A model generated the notes under the pieces. That model searched no databases and was not told the origin of the DNA. It saw only the letters and a list, made by a program, of their open reading frames with translations. Both the position numbers and the translations under genes were made by a program. From NCBI GenBank assembly GCA_028717165.1, contig JAQUOK010000033.1, positions 1 to 12,891 on the forward strand: 12,891 nucleotides of DNA, read 5' to 3'. Source of the stretch: Victivallaceae bacterium (GTDB taxonomy: Bacteria; Verrucomicrobiota; Lentisphaeria; Victivallales; Victivallaceae). Positions 1 to 7,031 of this stretch are shown here, in pieces. Every line of letters starts with the position of its first letter. The first letter of the stretch is position 1.

Positions 1-822
1 AAAAAAGGTTTGACCCGTTTTCAGATCCCCCGGCTGAAAGGCCGGGAACTTAAGGATTTTTGTAACGCTTTACGCAAGGAAAATCTCTTTGACAAAGCCA
101 TGATCTACTGTTATAAAGATGAACCGCATCCAAGGGATTATGAAACGTTTAAAAAAGATTCAGCGGAAATTCGTAAAACAGAACCTGAGTTGAAAATATT
201 CATGGCGGAAACTCCGCACCCCGGTCTTTACGGCGCTGTCGACATCTGGTGGGCTTCCATGGCGGCAGGGAATGAAGGATATATTCGGGAGCAGCTTGCC
301 GCCGGCAAAGAAGTATGGTGGTACCGCTGCGGAATACCTGTTCGCCTGGAGTATTATCTACCGCATTACTATTATCCGGGGAGCATTGTTATTGACCGGC
401 CCTCGCTGGATATGAGGATCTTTTATACCATGATATGGAAATTCAAAATGACGGCGGCGACTTTCTTTTATTGCGGTTTCAGCCAGCAGCCGGCAAAATT
501 CGCTAAGGAAAAACTGGAATGGGAAGTCAATAGCTGGCGCTGGAGCGGAGACGGTTATGTGGTTTATCAGCTTGAAGATGAAATCATTCCGTCGATACGC
601 CTGAAATGCATTGCGGACGGCATTGAAGATTTCGAATATCTCCATATTCTTAAAGCGGCGGCGAAAAATATTTCCAATGAAGCCGACGCTCTGACCGCAA
701 AAAAATTACTCGGCGTCCCGGATACCCTTATAGTATATCCGTACTATTATAACCGAGACCCGAAGGCTCTATTGAATTTCAGGCTGGAATTGGGAGAACT
801 GATAGCAAAAACAAGAAAATGA
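1..822 (+). CDS. GH123-like glycoside hydrolase with DUF4091 domain, 5' end cut off by the window
   Basis: The reading frame is open from base 1, so the start lies upstream; the TTG at position 10 has no ribosome binding site and is probably internal. About 273 codons remain, ending in TGA. Numbering from the TTG codon, a KDEP motif at residues 36-39 fits the Asp-Glu pair that GH123 enzymes use in substrate-assisted hydrolysis of beta-N-acetylgalactosaminides. VDIWW follows at 77-81 and VWWYRCG at 102-108. The C-terminal part has the DUF4091/GH123 signature: GDG at 180-182, then PSIRL (194-198) and DGIEDFEYL (203-211). Family and domain assignment is by motif recognition; the exact substrate is inferred. 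DUF4091 proteins are often secreted, but the N-terminus is missing, so location cannot be judged. It converges on a GH20 gene, another family that often removes N-acetylhexosamines. Confidence 0.72.
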   Translation, partial: KKGLTRFQIPRLKGRELKDFCNALRKENLFDKAMIYCYKDEPHPRDYETFKKDSAEIRKTEPELKIFMAETPHPGLYGAVDIWWASMAAGNEGYIREQLAAGKEVWWYRCGIPVRLEYYLPHYYYPGSIVIDRPSLDMRIFYTMIWKFKMTAATFFYCGFSQQPAKFAKEKLEWEVNSWRWSGDGYVVYQLEDEIIPSIRLKCIADGIEDFEYLHILKAAAKNISNEADALTAKKLLGVPDTLIVYPYYYNRDPKALLNFRLELGELIAKTRK

Positions 823-1047
823 CAGACATATTGAGATGACGAACCGGGAACAAAAAACGTTTTTTTCAAAAATTTGGGGGATGGCGCCTGTTACACCCGG
901 TTTTTAATCTGCTTTTTTAAAAAAATCACTGTCATCCATAACTTGCAAATTAAAGTTATTTTTATCATATTTTGAGTTTGAAAAGTTTATTTTCCCGGAT
1001 ACCCCATTTCCCGTTTTCATATCACGCCGCGTTATGCGTTTCCTGGA

Positions 1048-1068
1048 GGCGAGTGTCCTCACGAGTCG
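1048..1068 (+). repeat. Diverged copy of the inverted-repeat arm
   Basis: This segment reads GGCGAG, a variable centre, then CGAGTCG. The right arm of the neighbouring inverted repeat reads GGCGAG, ACTCTGT, CGAGCCG, and both are preceded by GGAGG or GAGG. The shared frame (GGCGAG-N7/8-CGAGYCG) suggests a third, degenerate unit of the same element, in the same orientation as the right arm. The similarity is short, so chance is possible. Confidence 0.4.
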
Positions 1069-1085
1069 AAAGGCGTTCAACGTCT

Positions 1086-1160
1086 ACGGCTCGACAGAGT
1101 CTCGCCCATGTTTTACATTGTGCCGGAGTTTTTTGGGAGGGCGAGACTCTGTCGAGCCGT
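1086..1160. repeat. Perfect 22-bp inverted repeat with a 31-nt loop
   Basis: The left arm (1086-1107, beginning ACGGCTCGAC) and right arm (1139-1160, ending GTCGAGCCGT) are exact reverse complements over 22 bp. They enclose a 31-nt T-rich loop (1108-1138). Neither side has an immediate T-tract, so it does not look like a standard intrinsic terminator. Both flanks carry TTCAAC within about 10 nt of the arms. It may be a palindromic intergenic repeat of a dispersed family, or a very stable RNA hairpin; which of these cannot be told from one copy. Confidence 0.85.
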
Positions 1161-1226
1161 TTGCTTCAACCTCGCGCTGCTTGGAAGTACGAAAATCAAA
1201 ACAACCTGGGAGGTGATCGGTGATTG

Positions 1227-1246
1227 AACCGGAAACTGCCGGTTTT
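1227..1246 (+). terminator. Possible intrinsic terminator, first of a tandem pair
   Basis: A 6-bp stem (AACCGG at 1227-1232, CCGGTT at 1239-1244) encloses a 6-nt loop, and the last bases of the stem run into a four-T tract. It faces rightwards on the + strand. It could end read-through from the GH123-like gene about 400 bp upstream, or a transcript starting in the repeat region. The stem is short, so this is a weak call. Confidence 0.35.
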
Positions 1247-1268
1247 CATGCTTTGGAAAGGGTATTTA

Positions 1269-1289
1269 CCGGCGCTGCCGGCTGTTTTT
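1269..1289 (+). terminator. Possible intrinsic terminator, second of a tandem pair
   Basis: An all-GC 5-bp stem (CCGGC at 1269-1273, GCCGG at 1277-1281) with a GCT loop is followed three bases later by TTTTT (1285-1289). It lies 22 nt after the preceding hairpin and has the same orientation. Together they could form a tandem terminator limiting + strand transcription into the antisense strand of the GH20 gene. Confidence 0.35.
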
Positions 1290-1412
1290 ATGTCCGCAGA
1301 CCCATGGCAGTCTGGTGGTACATTTTCCGAACGGCGGATATTTGGCTTTTTACTGCCCGGGGGACAGTCGTGGCTGCACCGGGAAGCTCAGCGTGTTGAC
1401 AAACCTTTTCTT

Positions 1413-3344
1413 TTACATTTTACGAGGATAATACACGGCGGTATCGCTTTCCAGGCGGTGGGCAGGATCGGCCGGAGTTGCGCCGACTGGTCCCAGCCAT
1501 AATATTCCGTCCGTTTCCCGGACGTATTTCCCGGAGAATTCGCGGGCTGTAAACCGGACGCTTTGGCCGTCAAACGTCAATTTTACTTCTCCGACTCCGA
1601 CCATGCCGTAATGAGTTGAAGCCAGACGGATCATTTCCGGGATTTCCGGTTTTTCCAGCCGGATTGCCGGGTACTGTTTCCAGGTTTTGTCGGGAACGGC
1701 ATACTCGCTGCTGAAATTGATCATCACTTCCTGAGCTTCCCGGACGGTTCCGTCCGCATAAACGATTTCAATTTTCAGAACCGGTAATGCCGGGCGGTCG
1801 CATTGCAGCATCAGTTCAAGCAGGGCACAAGGCTGTTGCTTTCCGGCGGCCAGTTTCCGAAATTCCGCGGCCTGTCCTGCCGCCCAGTCCGGCAGCAGCG
1901 CCTGACCGGCGGGATATCTGACCAAGTCCCGGAAACTATGGTACCCGGCAGAAAACGCATCAAGTTCATCCGCCAGAGACAGGTATTTTAGCGGAGTTCC
2001 GGGAACCGACATTGCCGCCGCGGATTCCCAGAACAAACGCAGGAAATCCCGGCAGAGCCTGATCGTTTCGAGCAGGTTTTGCCCCTGGGGCAGTTTGCAT
2101 TCTTCAAACATGCCGGACAGGGCGGGAAACATTTGGCCGAGTTCCGCCGCTTTAGTCTCAAATTCCCGGATTCTCGCAGGCGCGGTGCTGCGCATGGAAC
2201 GGTCCGGCCGGAGCAGACTCCGGTTGCCATGGGCAGTAATGTGATGTCTGCCCAGCGCGAGCAGGTCCGTAATAAAAACTTCATCCGGGACAATCCCGGT
2301 CATTGCTGTAAATGCTTCCGCAAGTTTCCGCGGCAGTTTGTCCACATCCGATCCTCCCCGCATTTCAGCAAAAGCGGTAAGCGCCAGCTCGGAAGCCGGA
2401 AGGAAACCGAAACTGTTTTCCCAGTCACTATTAATAATTCCACCAATCCCGCGTTCCCGGCCGTAACGCATCCAGTCCCTGAAATTGAGATAACGGTCAA
2501 AAATATCCGGGAAAGGCAGATTAGGCCAGACCGACGGAATTCCCCATACTTCCAGGCCTTTGGCCTTGAGTTCTCCGGTCAGATCGACGGGCGCAAAATT
2601 AAACGCCTCAACTTTCGGGGTATCCTTGAAATGATAATAATACCAGTCGGCAATGATGATGTCCTTGTCGAGCAGATCGGCGGCAGCCGGAAAATAATAC
2701 AGCATATCCCCCCACATGATCATGCGCCGCCCAAGCTGCCTGATGATCCGGTTCAGGCGGTTGGCGTGGGCGGCGAACATACCGGGAGCGTCGAAATTTT
2801 CGGCGCCGTGTTCCCGTATGAAACTCTGTCCCATCGCGGGACTCTCATCCAGCCCGGCATGAAGATATTTGCCGGGGATCCTGTCCGTCCAGTCCCGGTA
2901 CAGTTCTTCAAGCAGGGAATAGGTTTCCTCCCGCCCGGCGACAACGGTACCGAAAAGTTGTTCCCGGCCGTAACCTTCATCATATTTTTCGTAACCCGGT
3001 TTCGACGTTATGTATTGGCAATGTCCCAGCGAAGGGATAACGGGGATCAGTTCCGCACCGCGCCGCCTGCAGGCCTCAAAAACCCTGTCCATGAACTCCG
3101 GACTATAGGCATGTTCCCGCCCAATGGCCGGATGGGAAGCGAACTGACAGGCGTCTTCCACGTAAAGCATACAGGAATTGTAGCCGCTGTCCAGAAGCCG
3201 TTCGATATTTGCGACTAAGCATTCTTCGCGTTCGATCTGTCTGGCAATATCAATACTGAAGCCAAAGATTTTCATTTGCGGTAAAGCTTCAGACGAAAAT
3301 TTATTCCGTCCGTTTTTTTCAGTCCGGTCATCCGTCAATTTCAT
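1413..3344 (-). CDS. Glycoside hydrolase family 20 protein (beta-N-acetylhexosaminidase-like)
   Basis: GH20 enzymes remove terminal N-acetylglucosamine or N-acetylgalactosamine (sometimes galactosamine) by substrate-assisted catalysis. I chose the ATG at 3344 because AAAGGA sits 6 nt upstream; this gives 643 residues. The same frame is open to an ATG at 3500 (695 residues), which lacks a ribosome binding site. A later start at residue 24 (MKIFGF), where clear homology begins, is also possible. Seen in order: a TIM-barrel start FSIDIA (about 29-34), VIPSLGHCQY (102-111), the catalytic pair in HAGLDES (162-168, Asp166-Glu167), and MWGDM (210-214). The C-terminal 200 residues are not assigned. 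No signal peptide is visible, so the product is probably cytoplasmic and may act on imported oligosaccharides. It is divergent from the SDR gene and convergent with the GH123-like gene. Family is fairly sure; substrate is not. Confidence 0.8.
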   Translation of the reverse strand: MKLTDDRTEKNGRNKFSSEALPQMKIFGFSIDIARQIEREECLVANIERLLDSGYNSCMLYVEDACQFASHPAIGREHAYSPEFMDRVFEACRRRGAELIPVIPSLGHCQYITSKPGYEKYDEGYGREQLFGTVVAGREETYSLLEELYRDWTDRIPGKYLHAGLDESPAMGQSFIREHGAENFDAPGMFAAHANRLNRIIRQLGRRMIMWGDMLYYFPAAADLLDKDIIIADWYYYHFKDTPKVEAFNFAPVDLTGELKAKGLEVWGIPSVWPNLPFPDIFDRYLNFRDWMRYGRERGIGGIINSDWENSFGFLPASELALTAFAEMRGGSDVDKLPRKLAEAFTAMTGIVPDEVFITDLLALGRHHITAHGNRSLLRPDRSMRSTAPARIREFETKAAELGQMFPALSGMFEECKLPQGQNLLETIRLCRDFLRLFWESAAAMSVPGTPLKYLSLADELDAFSAGYHSFRDLVRYPAGQALLPDWAAGQAAEFRKLAAGKQQPCALLELMLQCDRPALPVLKIEIVYADGTVREAQEVMINFSSEYAVPDKTWKQYPAIRLEKPEIPEMIRLASTHYGMVGVGEVKLTFDGQSVRFTAREFSGKYVRETDGILWLGPVGATPADPAHRLESDTAVYYPRKM

Positions 3345-3476
3345 TTTTATTCCTTTTTCAATATCTATTTTTGCAAATTCCTTTAAAATGCCCTCAGACA
3401 ACGCTTTTACAACAGGTTTTGCCGAAAAATTTTCCACGTCACGGCCTAAACCGCCGAAAAAGCATCTGATAACTGT

Positions 3477-3505
3477 TTGTATTTTTCTCGAAAACAACAT
3501 ATTAT
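3477..3505 (+). promoter_or_regulatory. Candidate sigma70-type promoter for the SDR gene
   Basis: A -35-like TTGTAT (3477-3482) and a -10-like TATTAT (3500-3505) are separated by exactly 17 nt. Transcription would begin near 3512, leaving a leader of about 40 nt before the SDR start codon at 3554. The -10 box overlaps the ATG at 3498-3500 of the long form of the divergent GH20 gene, which weakly argues against that long start. Confidence 0.45.
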
Positions 3506-3553
3506 TAAAAGCTACAGTTCAGCATAAACATACGGATACAAGGGAAAAAAGTA

Positions 3554-4267
3554 ATGTCACGTAAAACCGCAGTAATAACCGGCGCCGGAAAAGGAATAGG
3601 CAAAGCCCTGGCAATCCGGCTTGCATCAATTGGCTTCGATGTGGCTGTCGCCGCCAGAAACAAAACTGAAATATCGGCCGTCGCCCAAATTTGTGAAAAT
3701 GCAGGCGCAAGGGCGTTGCCTGTTGTCACCGATGTAACTGATGAAGCCGGCGTGAATCGGCTGTTCGCTGCCGTTACGCGGGAATTCGGCAAAGTTGATC
3801 TGCTGGTGAACAATGCCGGAATGGGTATTTTCAAACCGCTGGCGGAAACCTCGCTTGACGAATGGAATCAGGTTATAAACACCAATCTGACCGGCGCTTT
3901 CCTCTGCGCCCGCAGCGCCTTCGAAATTATGAAACGGAATGGCGGCGGCATAATAGTAAACATCGCATCGGTCGTCGGTATCAAGGGCTATCCGAATCAG
4001 GGCGCCTATACCGCCGGCAAGCATGGTCTGGTCGGCTTGACCAAAGTCCTGGCGGAAGAAGGCCGTGAGTTTCAAATCAAAGCGCATGTCATCTGTCCGG
4101 GCGGCGTTGCCACTGAAATGGTCAGGCAGTCGCGTCCGGATCTGAACCCGGAAGAAATTATCCAGCCTGAAGACGTGGCTGATTTGCTGGAGTACCTGGT
4201 AAAACTTCCGCCGCGGGTATCGGTTGATCTGGTACACCTGCGGCGTTTCAAGAGTTCATCGTTTTAA
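3554..4267 (+). CDS. Classical short-chain dehydrogenase/reductase (FabG-like)
   Basis: This is an NAD(P)-dependent oxidoreductase of the classical SDR family, 237 residues, close to the usual 240-250. The Rossmann nucleotide site is TGAGKGIG (9-16). NNAG follows at 86-89, NTN at 109-111, and the catalytic Ser139, Tyr152 and Lys156 sit in the expected IASV and YTAGK contexts. PGGVATEM (182-189) is the usual segment after strand 6. The start is supported by AGGGA 8 nt upstream. The overall pattern resembles 3-oxoacyl-ACP reductases and related SDRs, but substrate cannot be assigned from motifs. The gene stands alone on the + strand, divergent from GH20 and convergent with the Bax1-like gene only 69 bp away. 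Confidence 0.9.
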   Translation: MSRKTAVITGAGKGIGKALAIRLASIGFDVAVAARNKTEISAVAQICENAGARALPVVTDVTDEAGVNRLFAAVTREFGKVDLLVNNAGMGIFKPLAETSLDEWNQVINTNLTGAFLCARSAFEIMKRNGGGIIVNIASVVGIKGYPNQGAYTAGKHGLVGLTKVLAEEGREFQIKAHVICPGGVATEMVRQSRPDLNPEEIIQPEDVADLLEYLVKLPPRVSVDLVHLRRFKSSSF

Positions 4268-4336
4268 ACGGGCGAACAAATGAAATCCGGAACCGTCACA
4301 CCCGGTTGCGGCGGATCCCCGAAATGTCCCGCTCGG

Positions 4337-5560
4337 TTAAAAGGAAGAATTTTCGTCCAGAAGTTTACTTACTCTGGCAACGCCGGGAAAATCCCGGAAA
4401 AGAAAACCCTTTTTCCGGAAATAAGCGCTGTTTTCCAGTATTTCAGACAGATCGCCCTTAAGCAGCGCCCGGTCCACTCCCAATAACAACGGCAGGTCCG
4501 GGTTGGCTTCGCAAAATTCCAGGCGGTTCAACAGGATACCGCGATGCCAGCGGTGGAATAATTCGAGATGGATTGTTTTTCCGTGTCGGTTCCGGAAATT
4601 CAGGTCAGGAAAGATAATTTCCTGTCTCAGGCCTTTAATGAACGGCGTTTCCCCGCTTATCCGCCAGTTTTCGACCTTTTGCCGGAATAAATTGTGGAAC
4701 ATGACGATTTCCTCCGGTATGTAGGCGCTGAAATTGCGGTAGTGCGATACCAGGCCGCTGCTTTCATCAAGATTCAGGCGGTAGATTTTTCCGCCGGATT
4801 TCACGTCCGCTTTCAACTGCCATTTTTTCAGGGCGCAGACGGCCGGAAAGAAAATGGCTATCTGCAGGCCGTATTTACGGCTGTTTTCGAGAATGCTTGC
4901 CGGGCCGCTGATTTTCATGGACATGGCGACATCATCTTTTTCGACAGGATTTTTTATTTGTTTTATTTCCGCCAGCAGCCGGAAAAATTTAAGGTATTTA
5001 AACAGCTTGCGTAATTCCGCCGGATCCGGAGACGACACCTTTACTTCTATTTCCGAAGCGTTAAGCAATAACCCCTGAACCTGGGCGCAGTTGTAACGTT
5101 CGAGCAGGCCCCGGGGAAAAAGCGTTCTGAATCCGGTCAGAATTTCATTTTCGGGCAGGTCGGCAAAAATATCATGGTTCGCGAATTCGGAACCGTCCGC
5201 AAGTTCCCGGTAATAGCCGTCGTAATTTTCGGCGCCGTTTTTCAGCAGTTCAGCGGCCCTGAGAAAAATCTCACGCCGCTGCGCCGGATAGTCGAAATCC
5301 TCCGCCTGGGAAAACAGACAGCGGTCGAGGAGCAGTTTGTTAAGCCCCCCGGTCAGTTTCAGATCCCGGTGCGACTTCAGAACGGGTTCGACCAGTTCCT
5401 CGATTTCCCCCCGGGTCAGAACGCCGTTTCCCTCACGGCTGTCATACACCGTCAGGAGGTCTTCCGCGATCCTGAGCAGGACGCTGTCATTCACGGCAAT
5501 GAATTGCGGCCGGATATATTTGCCCTGTTTACGGAATTTTACCAGATCTTTGGTCAGCAT
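4337..5560 (-). CDS. Bax1-like nuclease (DUF790 family), partner of the XPB helicase
   Basis: DUF790 proteins include archaeal Bax1, a structure-specific nuclease that binds XPB helicase. The product is 407 residues from the second of two adjacent ATG codons. I prefer it because GGAGG lies 5 nt upstream of it but only 2 nt upstream of the first ATG (5563), and because it gives the family-like opening MLTKDL. Recognisable DUF790 features are the YIRPQF segment near 15-20, the FADLPENEIL block (about 132-141), and the hallmark RYNCAQVQGLLLNA (155-168). A C-terminal FPD at 317-319 is followed by HLE (331-333), a layout like the acidic part of a PD-(D/E)xK fold, though no clear Lys completes it. 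It overlaps the XPB stop by one base (TGATG), implying translational coupling and joint action. The family call is firm; the biological role (nucleotide excision repair or other processing) is inferred. Confidence 0.83.
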   Translation of the reverse strand: MLTKDLVKFRKQGKYIRPQFIAVNDSVLLRIAEDLLTVYDSREGNGVLTRGEIEELVEPVLKSHRDLKLTGGLNKLLLDRCLFSQAEDFDYPAQRREIFLRAAELLKNGAENYDGYYRELADGSEFANHDIFADLPENEILTGFRTLFPRGLLERYNCAQVQGLLLNASEIEVKVSSPDPAELRKLFKYLKFFRLLAEIKQIKNPVEKDDVAMSMKISGPASILENSRKYGLQIAIFFPAVCALKKWQLKADVKSGGKIYRLNLDESSGLVSHYRNFSAYIPEEIVMFHNLFRQKVENWRISGETPFIKGLRQEIIFPDLNFRNRHGKTIHLELFHRWHRGILLNRLEFCEANPDLPLLLGVDRALLKGDLSEILENSAYFRKKGFLFRDFPGVARVSKLLDENSSF

Positions 5561-6978
5561 CATCTCCTCCCGAAACGGTTAAATTTCTTATAGGCGCGGT
5601 GTTCGCGGCGGCGATTGCTGATATGTTCTTCGGAAGTCCCGGCGCTGATCAGTTCATAAAGGATTGCCTGCTTGTTGTCTCCGGCGCGCAGGATGCGCCC
5701 CAGGCGCTGGACATGTTCACGAATACTGCCGCTGCCGGAAACAATTATTCCCACGCTCGCTTCGGGGACGTCGACCCCTTCATTCAGGACTTTACTGCTT
5801 ATCAGTACCGGATATTTGCCGGAACGGAAGAATTCCAGCAGTTCTTTGCGTTCCGCGACTTTAGTGTGATGGGTAAGTACCGGAACCATGAATTTGCGGC
5901 CCAGCAGATAAGCGGTTTTGTTATCAGCGGTAAAAATAATTATGCGTTCGCCCCGGTGAGCCGAGATCAGTTGCCAGACCCGGCGGATTTTAGCGCGGCC
6001 GCTGCGGGCGATGCGTTTCTGTTCGAGAAAAGCGGTGAAAACTTTACGCCCGTCCGGCATTCTCGAACATAAGCCCAGAAACTGCATCCAGCCGTCTTTA
6101 TCCCGGAAACTTATGGCGTGGCGTTTCACGAAATCAAGATAGACCCGGCGGTTTTCGGCGTATTCGGCAGCCTCGTCCGCATCCAGCTCCACCCGCAGCT
6201 GCCTGGTTTCATAAGGCGCCAGTATTTTCCCTTCCAATTCGTCGATATGTATCTGGCAGCATAGAGGCCCGATCAGTTCGGAAACGATTTGCCCGCTTTC
6301 TTCTTCAAGTTCCGGTGTCGCGGTCAGGCCCAGCCGGTATGGAGCCAGGGACATTGAGGCGGCGGTACGGTTCACCGTTCCGGGGAGATGGTGACATTCA
6401 TCAAAAACGATAAAAGCGAAACGGTCGCCGATAAATTCCATATTCAGTACCGCGGAATCATAAGTGCTCACGGTAATGTCCAGGATTTCGCGGGAACCGC
6501 CGCCGAGCATTCCGATTTGCCTGCCGAAAAGTTTTTCCAGTACGCCTGCCCATTGCTGGAGCAGGTCGATAGTCGGTACGATCACCAGGGCCGGGCGCTG
6601 AAGATAATTTATCGCCTGCGCCGCCAGAAAAGTTTTACCGGAACCGGTCGGCAGGGCAGTCACTGCGCGGCAGCCGGCTTCTTTCCAGCGCTCCAGAGCC
6701 TGGAGCTGATGCGGATGTGGAGAAAATGCGGTATTGAGCTTTAACTTTAAAGGAACAAAATTTTTCGCTCCGTCATGGTAAGCGGCGTTACCGTCGCGCA
6801 AAGCCAGTATCAACGGCGCATAAAGATAGGCCATACAGCGGTGACATGAAACCCGTTCGTCATATTTTATCCGGCGCAGCAGGGAAACCGGAAGTTTTTC
6901 CAGAGGAAGATTTTCGAGCAGCAAAGTTCCCGCATCAAATGCGATATTGGCGGGAACAAAATCCATTTTGTCAACCAT
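5560..6978 (-). CDS. XPB-family DNA helicase/translocase (superfamily 2)
   Basis: This is an ATP-dependent 3'-5' DNA translocase related to archaeal and eukaryotic XPB/Rad25, 472 residues. The N-terminal 80 residues hold a damage-recognition-like segment (YDERVSCHRCMAYLY, 39-53). Helicase motifs follow in order: PTGSGKT (110-116, Walker A), DECHH (193-197, DEAH box), LTATP (218-222), an insert around 265-290 where XPB has its thumb, NEGVDVP (399-405) and QRLGRILR (424-431). The SGSGS preceding motif VI is also typical of XPB. As I recall it, archaeal XPB has an Arg-Glu-Asp (RED) motif just after LTAT; here the segment reads ELEEE, without the Arg. No strong Shine-Dalgarno sequence precedes the ATG at 6978. 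It is coupled to the Bax1-like gene downstream, as in many archaea. The helicase call is very secure and the XPB subfamily strongly supported. Confidence 0.9.
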   Translation of the reverse strand: MVDKMDFVPANIAFDAGTLLLENLPLEKLPVSLLRRIKYDERVSCHRCMAYLYAPLILALRDGNAAYHDGAKNFVPLKLKLNTAFSPHPHQLQALERWKEAGCRAVTALPTGSGKTFLAAQAINYLQRPALVIVPTIDLLQQWAGVLEKLFGRQIGMLGGGSREILDITVSTYDSAVLNMEFIGDRFAFIVFDECHHLPGTVNRTAASMSLAPYRLGLTATPELEEESGQIVSELIGPLCCQIHIDELEGKILAPYETRQLRVELDADEAAEYAENRRVYLDFVKRHAISFRDKDGWMQFLGLCSRMPDGRKVFTAFLEQKRIARSGRAKIRRVWQLISAHRGERIIIFTADNKTAYLLGRKFMVPVLTHHTKVAERKELLEFFRSGKYPVLISSKVLNEGVDVPEASVGIIVSGSGSIREHVQRLGRILRAGDNKQAILYELISAGTSEEHISNRRREHRAYKKFNRFGRR

Positions 6979-7031
6979 TTTTATATTCTATCCAAGGCTC
7001 TGCCCCGGGCTTCGGAATTACGGGCTAAAAA

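Larger units (their letters stand above)
823..1412. other. Gene-free intergenic region between two convergent hydrolase genes
   Basis: This 590-bp stretch has no convincing protein gene. The short open frames across 972-1223 overlap a perfect inverted repeat and resemble no family I recognise. It starts AT-rich, with a symmetrical A6CGT7 tract at 852-866. Next come a GC-rich block with the inverted repeat (1086-1160) and a diverged related unit (1048-1068), and then two short hairpins with T-tracts (1227-1289). From about 1290 to 1412 I see nothing clear. Both flanking genes end in this region, so it is the place where transcription from each should stop. Confidence 0.6.

Noticed and set aside
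852..866. A6CGT7 symmetrical tract as terminator of the GH123-like gene
   Set aside because: The stem would be almost purely A-T, too weak for a standard terminator. A wider pairing, AACCGGG (842-848) with CCCGGTT (896-902) before T5, has a 47-nt loop and is not convincing.
1048..1107. tRNA-like or structured RNA gene with a GTTCAAC sequence near 1075
   Set aside because: No acceptor stem, anticodon arm or correct T-arm context could be fitted around it.
972..1502. Short + strand frames across and after the palindromic repeat
   Set aside because: They include both arms of the inverted repeat or run into the antisense of the GH20 end, and show no protein-like features, despite a GGAGGTGAT sequence near 1209.
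2079..3218. Long + strand open frame (379 codons) opposite the GH20 gene
   Set aside because: It lies wholly antisense to a clear GH20 coding frame, has no recognisable domain and no supporting ribosome binding site; it reflects codon bias of the real gene.
3626..4237. Antisense 203-codon frame within the SDR gene
   Set aside because: The + strand SDR carries all catalytic motifs, and the antisense frame has none.
4291..4307. Hairpin AACCG/CGGTT between the convergent SDR and Bax1-like genes as a shared terminator
   Set aside because: Only 5 bp with no T-tract on either strand. Termination is expected here, but this hairpin alone does not support it.
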